NCBI GenBank assembly: GCA_047608975.1
Contig: JBLFYM010000001.1
Span: forward strand, 1 to 64,000
Source of the DNA: GCA-2715965 sp047608975
GTDB lineage: Bacteria; Verrucomicrobiota; Verrucomicrobiia; Limisphaerales; JAYPXF01
DNA: 64,000 bases
Direction: 5' to 3'
The position numbers were made by a program, and so were the translations under genes. Shown piece by piece: positions 1 through 7,923 of this stretch (positions are counted from its first letter, which is position 1; every line of letters begins with the position of its first letter). Under the pieces are notes generated by a model. It did not search any database. It was given only the letters and a program-made list of their open reading frames with translations, and had not been told where the DNA came from.

Positions 1-435
1 TCCTTGGTGGCGTTGGCAGTTTCGTGCGCAGCTTGGGTGAACAGCCGCAAACGGCATGAGGAGAACACGGAGAGCGAGTTTCGACCGGCGCTGACTTTTA
101 CCCGCTCCGAAGACGAAGTGTGGCATCTCGCAAACGTTGGGAAAGGATCGGCGATCAATGTTCAGGTTCTTTGCAGTAGGGAGGGCAAAAAGTGGGAGCA
201 GCGTGTGAACGCAAGGACCCTTGCCGCCGACCAGCAATACGCCATGCCGTGGATAACCAAGGGCGGGTCCTTGGCTGTCTGCTACACCGACATCCACGGT
301 CGGGAGTACCACACGAAGTGCACGAGCTATAAGAACGAACTCGGCAAAGGAGACATTCCGACACCGCACCTGAAAATCGAACAAGAGTGGGATCTCAACG
401 CCAACCTGGCTCCCATCAAGGTGCGTGTGCTCTAG
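1..435 (+). CDS. Partial hypothetical membrane-anchored protein (5' end outside window)
   Basis: The reading frame is open from the first base of the window and stops at TAG 433-435, so the gene is probably cut at its left end; a TTG at position 4 could serve as a start but looks fortuitous. The visible part begins with the end of a hydrophobic segment (VALAVSCAAWV) followed by charged residues, then a soluble domain of about 110 residues with a pattern such as 'HLANVGKGSAINV' and 'YTDIHGREYHT'. I recognise the style of small beta-rich domains that follow one membrane helix in many bacteria, but cannot name a function. It is not obviously in an operon with the next gene, which starts 264 bases later. 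Confidence 0.6.
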   Translation, partial: SLVALAVSCAAWVNSRKRHEENTESEFRPALTFTRSEDEVWHLANVGKGSAINVQVLCSREGKKWEQRVNARTLAADQQYAMPWITKGGSLAVCYTDIHGREYHTKCTSYKNELGKGDIPTPHLKIEQEWDLNANLAPIKVRVL

Positions 436-699
436 CTCCACGCAACGGCAGTAGAGCGAGAACACTTCCGCAAGATTTTACGATTTGGGAAAAGATAACA
501 TTTTACGGGAACAAAGGGACAGGCACAGAGTTGTGTGCTTCCACGGCACACCGCGAGCGAGTTCTGGCCCATGGCGGAACGGTATGCGTCAGTCGCGCTC
601 GTAAGGATCTGCCGGTGTGGGAAACCTTGGCCTCTACCGGGATACGCGTGAAGAAGTGAATTGCGATGCTACGCAGATGTGCGCGAGCCTGCGTGACGC

Positions 700-1575
700 G
701 TGAAGATACATTACCTGTTTCCCTTGTTGAGCAGCCTGCTCTATGTGAGCGGAATCCTGTTCATCAAACAGGCGACGGGATCGGGTGTGGGTGTCTGGCG
801 CACCAGCTTCATCTCAAACATCGCGACCGCGCTGATGTTTCTTCCGGTGTTGGCTTTTGGTGGTGAGTGGCGTCCGTTGAATGAGCTGTGGCAACCGGCT
901 CTGGTTGCCGCTCTTTTCATTGGTGGCCAGGTATTCACATTCATCGCACTGCAGAAGGGCGATGTAAGTGTGGTGACGCCGGTCATGGGTTTGAAAACCG
1001 TAATGGTGGCGGTGCTGGCGACGGTTTTGATGGGAGAATCTCTGGGGACGAAGCTTTGGATTGCGGCCGGCCTGAGCGCCGGTGGCGTGGCGCTTCTGAG
1101 CGTCACGCATGGCGCGCGCCATCATCACGTCCTGTCCACGATTCTGTTGTCGACGCTCGCAGCGGGTTCGTTTTCGCTGTTCGATGTGTTGGTGGCAAAG
1201 TTCTCGCCTGCTTGGGGGATCGGACGCTTTCTTCCCGCGATGTTTGGTTGGGTGGCGGTTTTCTCCCTGATCTTTATTCCGTTCTTCAGTGCCCCGCTGT
1301 CGAAGATCGAAGCGGTCGCCTGGAAGCCGCTGCTAAGGGGCTCATTCTTCCTGGGTTTCCAAGGGCTGCTGTTGATCTGCACCCTTGGTTTCTACGGCGA
1401 TGCGACCGCCATCAATGTCATCTACAGTTCGCGCGGCCTGTGGAGTGTCATCGCGGTGTGGCTTGTCGGCCATTGGTTTGCCAATGAAGAGAAAAACATC
1501 GGCAGTTCAGTGTTTCGCTGGAGATTGGGCGGCGCGGTTCTGCTGCTGGCTGCCATCGTCGCGTTGGTCGCCTGA
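700..1575 (+). CDS. EamA/DMT-family membrane transporter
   Basis: The 291-residue protein is almost entirely hydrophobic, with about ten predicted membrane helices in two halves, as in the drug/metabolite transporter superfamily (EamA repeats). A typical helix-end signature 'GDVSVVTPVMGLKTV' lies near residues 87-101, where the first EamA unit usually carries its conserved helix, and the C-terminal half ends in 'LGGAVLLLAAIVALVA'. The start is GTG at 700, giving the natural N-terminus MKIHYLFPLLSSLLY directly at the first helix. Substrate cannot be told from sequence. It stands alone, convergent with queA, and a palindromic repeat lies between the two genes. Confidence 0.8.
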   Translation: MKIHYLFPLLSSLLYVSGILFIKQATGSGVGVWRTSFISNIATALMFLPVLAFGGEWRPLNELWQPALVAALFIGGQVFTFIALQKGDVSVVTPVMGLKTVMVAVLATVLMGESLGTKLWIAAGLSAGGVALLSVTHGARHHHVLSTILLSTLAAGSFSLFDVLVAKFSPAWGIGRFLPAMFGWVAVFSLIFIPFFSAPLSKIEAVAWKPLLRGSFFLGFQGLLLICTLGFYGDATAINVIYSSRGLWSVIAVWLVGHWFANEEKNIGSSVFRWRLGGAVLLLAAIVALVA

Positions 1576-1689
1576 GCCGTGCCGGAGATTTCTACCACAG
1601 ATGGGTGTTCCACAATCTGGGGAGAACTGAGTCTGCGGGAACAATGTTCTTTCGAACGCTCCTTAGCCATACGTAGCGATGCAGTCGGA

Positions 1690-1845
1690 AAACCACGAAT
1701 GAACACCAATGCACACGAATAAGGAGTCGGAAGTGAACTGCTTGAAATTCCTGTGGGCTCACCAATCAGTGACTTTGTTCTAACAACTCGATCGAACCGT
1801 TTTACCCCTCTTCATTCGTGTCTACTCGTGTCCATTCGTGGTTCA
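1690..1845. repeat. Palindromic intergenic element, family A (CACGAATGAAC type)
   Basis: Left arm 1691-1722 and right arm 1810-1845 are inverted copies of each other. Each arm is itself built from a roughly 10-base repeat: left 'cacgaat gaacaccaat gcacacgaat', right 'attcgtg tctactcgtg tccattcgtgg'. The arms pair over about 32 bases with a few mismatches and enclose about 87 bases. It lies between the convergent ends of the EamA gene and queA. The same layout (inverted arms made of 10-base units) recurs at 4366-4485 with a different unit. Confidence 0.75.
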
Positions 1846-1875
1846 ACTGAATAGTCGCGGTTGGCGGTCCGGGTT

Positions 1876-2943
1876 TCACACGATCAGCATTGCGTCTCCG
1901 TAGCTGAAGAAGCGGTATTGGTTTTCAACGGCGGTGCGATAGGTGTTGAGCATGGTTTCGCGTCCGGCGTCGCCGTTCGGGGATGCCAGTGCTGAGACGA
2001 GCATGAGGAGGGTGGATTCGGGGAGGTGGAAGTTGGTGAGGAGGGCGTCGACGATTTTGAAATCGTAAGGAGGCGTGATGAAGATGTTCGTTTTCCCGCG
2101 ACTGGGTTTTAGTTCGGGCTGGAGGGCGATGGTTTCCAGGACGCGGACGGTGGTGGTGCCGATGGCGATAACGCGTTTTCCGGCGGTTTTGGTTTGTCGG
2201 ATCAGGTCAGCGGTTTCCTCGGTGACCTCGTAGCGCTCGAAGTGCATCTGGTGATCTTCGACGTTCTCGACTTTCACGGGGGCGAAGGTGCCGAGCCCGA
2301 CATGGAGGGTCACTTCGGCGATTTTCGCGCCTCGTTGTTTCAGCTGATCGAGGATGTCATCGGTGAAATGAAGGCCGGCCGTCGGGGCAGCTGCGGATCC
2401 AGGCGGTCCGGCGTAGACGGTCTGGTAGCGGTCGCGATCCTCGGTTGAGGGTTTGTCGCTGCGTTGGATGTAAGGGGGCAGGGGAGTTTCGCCCAGTCGA
2501 TCCAGGTGGTCGAGGATGTCGCCCTGGCAGCGGAAGCGGAGTCGGCAATGGCCCTCCTGGTTCTTTTCGATCAGCTCAGCTTCGATGTCGGTCGGTGCCC
2601 CAGCGAGATCGTGGATCGTGATGGAGGTGCCGGCGCGGGTGCGTTTTCCCGGTTTGAGCATGGTCCACCAATCATTGGCCCGAACTTCCTCGACGAGCAG
2701 CATTTCGATCTGTCCGCCGGTCTCTGGTTTCGAGCCACGCAGCCGAGCTGGGATGACTTTCGAATTATTGAGAACAATCAGGTCTCCCGGCTCAATAAAG
2801 CTGGGGAAATCGGTGAATGACTTGTGGAAAACCTCTCCGCACGAACGATAAAGGACCAACAGTCTGCTTTGATCCCGTCGCTCAGCCGGGTGCTGAGCGA
2901 TGAGTTCCTCGGGTAAATCGAAATGAAAGTCGGATATGCGCAA
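1876..2943 (-). CDS. queA: S-adenosylmethionine:tRNA ribosyltransferase-isomerase QueA
   Basis: QueA transfers and rearranges the ribose of S-adenosylmethionine onto preQ1 at tRNA position 34 to form epoxyqueuosine, in the cytoplasm. The 355-residue product has the usual family length and hallmark segments: N-terminal 'FDLPEELIAQHPAERRDQSRLL', 'FIEPGDLIVLNNSKVIPARL', 'PTAGLHFT' in the middle, and the C-terminal 'LLTNFHLPESTLLMLVSAL'. The ATG at 2943 gives MRISDFHFDLPEE, the expected start. It is divergent from mraZ and alone on its strand; no other queuosine gene is in the window. Confidence 0.97.
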   Translation of the reverse strand: MRISDFHFDLPEELIAQHPAERRDQSRLLVLYRSCGEVFHKSFTDFPSFIEPGDLIVLNNSKVIPARLRGSKPETGGQIEMLLVEEVRANDWWTMLKPGKRTRAGTSITIHDLAGAPTDIEAELIEKNQEGHCRLRFRCQGDILDHLDRLGETPLPPYIQRSDKPSTEDRDRYQTVYAGPPGSAAAPTAGLHFTDDILDQLKQRGAKIAEVTLHVGLGTFAPVKVENVEDHQMHFERYEVTEETADLIRQTKTAGKRVIAIGTTTVRVLETIALQPELKPSRGKTNIFITPPYDFKIVDALLTNFHLPESTLLMLVSALASPNGDAGRETMLNTYRTAVENQYRFFSYGDAMLIV

Positions 2944-3155
2944 TTTTTGCCGTTTTAGCGAAAAATGTCCTGAAGGGGGAGTTTTTTTCGATTGGGGGAT
3001 AGGGGGGCGAAGGGGGGAATGGCTTTGGGCTCAATTCCGGGGTTCAGATTTTTCAACGAATCCAGCATGGCCCTGATATGGACGTATCTCCTTTGTTTGC
3101 AGTGCTTTAGGTGGTGAACAACATTCTCAGTATTGCAAAACAGAAAATCAATATG

Positions 3156-3200
3156 TTGACGAAGTGGGTCGAAGTGGGTAGTAATTCTACCGTCGTGGGG
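3156..3200 (+). promoter_or_regulatory. Candidate MraZ operator and dcw promoter
   Basis: Two copies of GTGGGTC/A occur exactly 10 bases apart (TGGGT at 3165-3169 and 3175-3179), with a further TGGGG at 3196-3200. MraZ is known from E. coli to bind TGGGN boxes repeated with a 10-base period upstream of its own gene, so the arrangement fits autoregulation. A TTGACG at 3156-3161 directly before the boxes could be a -35 element, with a weak -10 (TAGTAA, 3179-3184) lying inside them. The boxes are seen directly; their use is inferred from the family. Confidence 0.55.
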
Positions 3201-3235
3201 CACAAGTGCACCAAAGTGTGTAACACGACTTGCGT

Positions 3236-3697
3236 ATGCCGGCAAATGGGACAAACGAACGAGTCTCTTATAAATCGCTGTATCGACACGGCGTTGATGA
3301 GAAGCGGCGTGTCCAAATCCCGGCCAAGTGGCGCTCCAACCAAGACACCATCTATTCGGTGATTTTGTGGCGTATGGAGGGGCAAACCTTCCCCTGCCTT
3401 TTGATTCTACCTCCCCGCACTTCCGAAAAACTTGAAGAGAAGCTCGAAGCCATGCCTTTCGGCGATCCGCAGGCGGAATCGCTCCGCCGTGTGCTGGGTG
3501 CCAATTCCGACGATGTGTCGATCGATCGGGCGGGGCGTCTCTGTCTTCCGGATGGTTTGGCCAAGAAGGCTGGCATCGCGAGTGACGCGGTCCTGGTTGG
3601 CTTGTGGGATCGATTTCAGATTTGGAACCCGGAGTTCTATGAACAGGTCGAATCGGTTGACCAGGCGCACGAGAGCGCGGCGAAGAAAATGATTTAA
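3236..3697 (+). CDS. mraZ: Transcriptional regulator MraZ
   Basis: First gene of the dcw cluster. MraZ is a small DNA-binding protein with two AbrB-like halves that assembles into a ring and represses its own cluster. The first half shows 'HGVDEKRRVQIPAKWR' (family DxKGRxxIPxxxR), the second 'SIDRAGRLCLPDGLAKKAGI' (family DxxGRxxLP). About 153 residues is usual. The ATG at 3236 (MPANGTNERV) is preferred; a TTG at 3230 would add two residues. The N-terminus before the first half is about ten residues longer than in E. coli MraZ, and the Gly of the first KGR is Arg (EKRR). Confidence 0.93.
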   Translation: MPANGTNERVSYKSLYRHGVDEKRRVQIPAKWRSNQDTIYSVILWRMEGQTFPCLLILPPRTSEKLEEKLEAMPFGDPQAESLRRVLGANSDDVSIDRAGRLCLPDGLAKKAGIASDAVLVGLWDRFQIWNPEFYEQVESVDQAHESAAKKMI

Positions 3698-3872
3698 CCG
3701 TGAGTGTGAGTGATATGTGTGATGTGTGGACATGTTGGGGTGACGGAGTTGCGATGCGCCGGTTTCCGCGTCGTGATCTGTCACTCCAATCCTCCTCGCT
3801 TCGGATCACTCCCGCGGAATCGACCACCACCACCCTGTTAACTGCCGGCGCGCGGCATAGTGGAAACTAATC

Positions 3873-4358
3873 ATGGGATTGTTCAATTTTTTGGCTGCCG
3901 GAAATAGCTCCCTGAGGGGGTTGGTTCGGCGGTCGGCGCACCGGATCATCGAGGATGAGGGGGCGATTCCGGATTTCAGTGTTCGGCCGCAGGTGGCAGA
4001 GCGCATCCGCGAGGCTCGCCGAGAGCGGCACCGCGAGGATCCTTGTAATGCTTATCAGCAGGATGTTCAGGAACGCGAACTGCAGGCCGGGCAAAGAAAG
4101 CCAAGTGGTCCCAAGGTTCGCAGTACTTTTCGGCCGCAGCAGCTACGGCCGATTACCAAACCACAACTAGACCCGACGACATCGTCACGTGAGGAACCAC
4201 GACCAGTGCCGGCTGGGTCGGTTTGGAATCAGAAGCTGAAAATGGCTCGCCGCGGTCGTACGACCGCGCGGGTGAAACGACAACCCAAGCGCCCGGCAGT
4301 TTACCGCCAGGCGGGTTCGGTGGTTCGCCGCCGCCGTTCTCCAAATTGGATGGCTTGA
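3873..4358 (+). CDS. Hypothetical basic protein inside the dcw cluster
   Basis: An ATG at 3873 opens a 161-residue frame between mraZ and rsmH. The product starts with a short hydrophobic stretch (MGLFNFLAAGNSSL) and is then very rich in Arg, Pro and Gln, with a basic C-terminus (RRRRSPNWMA) and little predicted order. I do not recognise it. It could be a real lineage-specific division protein, a nucleic-acid-binding tail protein, or a chance frame in GC-rich DNA; its position in an otherwise tightly co-directional cluster and its plausible start favour a real gene. Confidence 0.45.
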   Translation: MGLFNFLAAGNSSLRGLVRRSAHRIIEDEGAIPDFSVRPQVAERIREARRERHREDPCNAYQQDVQERELQAGQRKPSGPKVRSTFRPQQLRPITKPQLDPTTSSREEPRPVPAGSVWNQKLKMARRGRTTARVKRQPKRPAVYRQAGSVVRRRRSPNWMA

Positions 4359-4365
4359 GTTGGGC

Positions 4366-4485
4366 AACCGCTAATGAACGCTGATTGACGCTGATGAATG
4401 GAAGCAACGCGATGGGTTTGGCGACCCGGACACCGCTCTGTTCATTCTGCACCCGTCAGTGGCGATCAGCGTGATTAGCGGTTGA
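4366..4485. repeat. Palindromic intergenic element, family A-like (GCTAATGAAC type)
   Basis: Left arm 4365-4399 is made of 10-base units (gctaatgaac, gctgattgac, gctgatgaat); right arm 4464-4485 contains the inverse (gatcagcgtgattagcggtt). The outer 20 or so bases of the two arms pair almost perfectly (AACCGCTAAT ... ATTAGCGGTT). It separates the unknown basic gene from rsmH, so a transcript running from mraZ would carry it as a long hairpin. Confidence 0.75.
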
Positions 4486-4522
4486 GCAAATGTCGCCGAC
4501 GAAAGAGCGAACATGAACAAAC

Positions 4523-5458
4523 GTGAACGATTACATCCACATCCCAGTGATGGCGGAGGAAGTGTTGACAGCACTGAATCCGGCACCGGGCGGGTACTAC
4601 GCCGACGGCACCATGGGCATGGGTGGGCACAGTCGCCTCATTTTGAATCGCAGCAACCCGACTGGTCGGGTGTTCGGCTGCGATCGCGATGGCGCGGCAC
4701 TGCAGGTGGCTGAACAGAACCTGGCGGAGTATGCCGGTCGCTTTGAATTGCGGCGCGGGAACTTCGCTGAACTCGCCGGCTGGTTTGAGCCGGGCACGTT
4801 TGATGGCGTGCTGCTCGATCTGGGCGTGAGTTCACCGCAACTGGATGTCGCTGAGCGTGGATTCAGTTTCATGCAGGACGGTCCGCTCGATATGCGGATG
4901 GATGACCGGCAGACGGTCACGGCGGCGGACCTGGTCAATGACTGGGATCCGGACGAGTTGATGAAGATTTTTTGGGCCTATGGTGATGAGCCGAAGGCCC
5001 GCCGGATCACCCGGCGGCTGGTCGAAGAGCGACAGAACGCGCCGTTCGAGACGACCGGTCAGTTGGCCGGGTTCATCGAGCAGGTCTGTCCGCGCGGCGG
5101 CAAGCGAAAGCACCCGGCGACACGGGTCTTCCAGGCTCTGCGGATCGCAGTGAATGACGAGATGGGCGCCTTGGCTGAGGGATTGGCCGGCGCATTGAAA
5201 ATTTTAAAGACTGGCGGACGGATGGCGGTGATCACCTTCCATTCGCTGGAAGACCGAAAGGTCAAAGAGTTCGGTCGCACGTTGGAACGTGACTACGAAG
5301 TGACTGGCGAGCGCGATATCCCGGAATTGCGCTCGCCTCGCGAGCCGAAACTCAAGCGGATCAACCGCAAAGCAATTTTACCCGGATCGACTGAAGTGAA
5401 GGACAACCCGCGGGCGCGCAGTGCGCAGTTGCGGGTGTTCGAAAAATTGAACGCATAA
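4523..5458 (+). CDS. rsmH: 16S rRNA (cytosine(1402)-N4)-methyltransferase RsmH (MraW)
   Basis: RsmH methylates N4 of C1402 in 16S rRNA using S-adenosylmethionine. The 311-residue product has the family's glycine-rich SAM site 'DGTMGMGGHSRLIL' near residue 28, 'GVLLDLGVSSPQLD' near residues 94-107, the 'FSFMQDGPLDMRMD' block, 'HPATRVFQALRIAVN' and 'ITFHSLEDRKVK'. The start is GTG 4523, giving MNDYIHIPVM, which matches the family N-terminus (xxHxPVxxxE). It ends two bases before ftsL. Confidence 0.97.
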   Translation: MNDYIHIPVMAEEVLTALNPAPGGYYADGTMGMGGHSRLILNRSNPTGRVFGCDRDGAALQVAEQNLAEYAGRFELRRGNFAELAGWFEPGTFDGVLLDLGVSSPQLDVAERGFSFMQDGPLDMRMDDRQTVTAADLVNDWDPDELMKIFWAYGDEPKARRITRRLVEERQNAPFETTGQLAGFIEQVCPRGGKRKHPATRVFQALRIAVNDEMGALAEGLAGALKILKTGGRMAVITFHSLEDRKVKEFGRTLERDYEVTGERDIPELRSPREPKLKRINRKAILPGSTEVKDNPRARSAQLRVFEKLNA

Positions 5459-5460
5459 TC

Positions 5461-5871
5461 ATGCCAAAAAACCGCAAAAAAACCGCCGCGCCGGTCAAGT
5501 TTGGGCCGATCTTTCAGGCGATTGCTTGGTGCGTATTTATCTGCGTGGCAGGGGTGGGGTATGTCTGGCAGAAAAATCAGATTCAGGCGTTGGGCGTGCA
5601 GATGAAGAAGCACGAACTGAAAGTTGGCGAACTCAAGGTGCAGAACGAAGCGCGCGAGACCATTCTCGCGGGTCTCCGTTCTCCGGCCTATCTCGAGGAA
5701 CGGATCAAATCGCTCCAGCTCGGATTGGGAATGCCCAGTCCAAACCAGGTGATCACGTTACCTGAATATCCGAGACCAGATCAGGCGGCCGAACAAATGA
5801 CGCCTTCGGCCCAACCGCAATTTGCCCGTACCGGTGGAGTAGTGCAGCAGGCCAGCGCAAGCAAAAGGTGA
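5461..5871 (+). CDS. ftsL: FtsL-like division protein
   Basis: A 136-residue protein with a basic N-terminus, one membrane helix at about residues 16-36 (FQAIAWCVFICVAGVGYVW), then a heptad-like helix (residues 37-85) and a Pro/Gln-rich tail. FtsL is a bitopic coiled-coil partner of FtsB and FtsQ that activates FtsWI at the septum. Sequence conservation of FtsL is very low, so the call rests on topology, size and its fixed position between rsmH and ftsI. The Pro/Gln tail of about 45 residues is longer than in E. coli FtsL. Confidence 0.8.
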   Translation: MPKNRKKTAAPVKFGPIFQAIAWCVFICVAGVGYVWQKNQIQALGVQMKKHELKVGELKVQNEARETILAGLRSPAYLEERIKSLQLGLGMPSPNQVITLPEYPRPDQAAEQMTPSAQPQFARTGGVVQQASASKR

Positions 5872-5996
5872 GTAACCCGTGCCGAACCTGTGGAAGAAAC
5901 GAATGCCAATGACAACCGGTGAATGACGATTGACCCCAGTGCGGACACGGAGCGTGGCCGTTGGGTTTGTATTAACAAAAGAACAGACAACGCAGA

Positions 5997-7922
5997 ATGA
6001 TCCAGGCCTTCCAGAATCGGCGACTCGCGTCCTTGGCGCTAGTGCTGTTGATTGTCTACGGCCTACTTGGTTATCGGCTGGTGGATCTGCAGGTGATACG
6101 GCATGCCGAGTTTGTGGAGGAGGCCCGCAAGAACACGTATCGCACGGTACTGTTCGCGCCGCGTCGTGGCGACATCCGCGATGTCAGAGGACATCTCCTG
6201 GCGACCAGCCTGCCGGCCAAAACCATCTTTGCCGACCCAGCGTTCATCGGGAATTACCAGGCGAATATTGCTGCTGCTGTCGCTCCGCTGCTTGGAATGA
6301 CGGAGTGGGCACTTTTTCACAAACTGCAACCCAAGGTTCGCACCCTGACCAATGAGGTAGGTCAGGTGAGTCTGAGCACGAACCGCTATGTCGTGCTGGC
6401 CAAGAAGGTGTCGCTGGAGCAGTGGCGGAAAATCAAGACGGCGATGCAGAATCTCAAGATAGGCGATGAGAAGCAGATGAACCGCTCGCAGCGCAGATTC
6501 TTCCGCAATCTCCGAAAAATGGCGATCAATGCCGATCAGGTGGAAGACTCATTGAGGGTCTATCCGAATCAGGAATTGGCCGCGCATGTGCTCGGATACG
6601 TGACCCGGCGCGAGATCAAGGTCCATTCACGGAATTCCCAGGAAACCCTCGGACTGGAAGGAATCGAGCGGCAATTCAACAAGATGCTCACTGGCACCCA
6701 CGGTTTTCGCGAGACGGAAAAGGACGGTCGGCAGCGAGAAGTCGCAACCCGCCGGGTATTGGAGGTTGCTCCCCGTGACGGGCGGAACGTTTACCTGACC
6801 ATCGATGCGCGGCTTCAACATCTGGTCGAAGAGAAGCTCGCCGAAGTGATGTCGCGGTTCAATCCGAAGAGCGCGACGGCGATTCTTGTTCGACCGCAGA
6901 CCGGTGAAGTCCTGGCGATGGCCAATCTTCCCACCTACAATCCCAATCGTCCGGGGGACATTCCCAAAGGACGTGAGGATTACCGGAAAAACCGTGCGAT
7001 CATGGATGTCTACGAGCCGGGCTCGACGTTCAAGGTTGTTTCTGTAGCCGCCGGACTCGACAAGGGAGTGGTGCGCTGGGGCGAACGGATCTGGTGCGAA
7101 AAAGGGGGCTGGTCCTGGCGTCGGGCCCGCCGCTTGGGTGAATACCGCGGACATGCCTACGAGTGGATGACGGTGGAAACGATCCTGGCAAAATCATCAA
7201 ACATCGGGACTTCCAAGATCGCGGTGCGCATGTCGGCCGATGATTTTTACGGTTATCTCCGGGGGTTTGGTTTTGGCAGCAAGAGCAAGATTGATCTTGC
7301 TGGGGAGCAATACGGGTTGTTGTGGCCGACCTCTCGTTGGCGCGACGATGACCGCACGCGAATTCCAATCGGTCAGGGCATCGCGGTTACGCCACTGCAG
7401 ATCACGATGGCGGTTGCGGCGATCGCGAACGAAGGGCGTCTGATGCGTCCGTTGATCGTCAACCGGATTGAGGACGCCGATGGACACGTGATCCAGCGGC
7501 ACCGGCCGATCGTCGTCAGACAGGTGATCAGTCCGGCGGCGGCGCGCGAGACGACGCGGGCCTTGAATACGGTGGTTTCGAAAAACGGGACCGGCAAAAA
7601 CGCGATCATGGATTTCTACTCGGTGGCCGGGAAGACCGGTACGGCCGATATTCCCATCAAGGGCGTGGGTTATGTGGACAAGAAGAACCTCGCGTCGTTC
7701 ATCGGTTTCCTGCCCGCCAGCAAGCCAGAACTGGTGATCTCCGTCATCGTCAACGAGCCGGCGGGCGGAGGAACAGGCGGTAGATGTGCGGCACCCTGTT
7801 TCCGGGAAATTGCGGTGAAGGCGGCCAATTATCTAAATTTGCAGCCGGACTTGTTGGGGATGGATCTGCCGCTTGTGATGCGGCTCCGTCAGGGACAGAA
7901 CATCAACGTAGCGAACAGATAA
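5997..7922 (+). CDS. ftsI: Septal transpeptidase FtsI (penicillin-binding protein 3 type)
   Basis: Class B penicillin-binding protein that crosslinks septal peptidoglycan together with FtsW. After one N-terminal membrane helix (residues 10-30) comes the pedestal domain beginning 'RRGDIRDVRGHLLA', then the transpeptidase domain with the serine motif S343-T-F-K346 (EPGSTFK), S400-S-N402, and K546-T-G-T. At 641 residues it is longer than E. coli FtsI (588), partly through a basic stretch around residues 140-180. The ATG at 5997 is chosen because it gives the membrane helix directly. No C-terminal PASTA domain is present. Confidence 0.95.
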   Translation: MIQAFQNRRLASLALVLLIVYGLLGYRLVDLQVIRHAEFVEEARKNTYRTVLFAPRRGDIRDVRGHLLATSLPAKTIFADPAFIGNYQANIAAAVAPLLGMTEWALFHKLQPKVRTLTNEVGQVSLSTNRYVVLAKKVSLEQWRKIKTAMQNLKIGDEKQMNRSQRRFFRNLRKMAINADQVEDSLRVYPNQELAAHVLGYVTRREIKVHSRNSQETLGLEGIERQFNKMLTGTHGFRETEKDGRQREVATRRVLEVAPRDGRNVYLTIDARLQHLVEEKLAEVMSRFNPKSATAILVRPQTGEVLAMANLPTYNPNRPGDIPKGREDYRKNRAIMDVYEPGSTFKVVSVAAGLDKGVVRWGERIWCEKGGWSWRRARRLGEYRGHAYEWMTVETILAKSSNIGTSKIAVRMSADDFYGYLRGFGFGSKSKIDLAGEQYGLLWPTSRWRDDDRTRIPIGQGIAVTPLQITMAVAAIANEGRLMRPLIVNRIEDADGHVIQRHRPIVVRQVISPAAARETTRALNTVVSKNGTGKNAIMDFYSVAGKTGTADIPIKGVGYVDKKNLASFIGFLPASKPELVISVIVNEPAGGGTGGRCAAPCFREIAVKAANYLNLQPDLLGMDLPLVMRLRQGQNINVANR

Positions 7923-7923
7923 C

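Noticed and set aside
470..613. Possible further copy of repeat family C (AAGATTTTACGATTT at 473-487 and CTCGTAAGGATCT at 598-610)
   Set aside because: Words resemble the arms of the 41.5 kb element but inverted order, short match and no inner similarity make it too weak to list.
2955..3833. Minus-strand frame covering mraZ
   Set aside because: Would erase mraZ and its operator; composition is that of a shadow frame.
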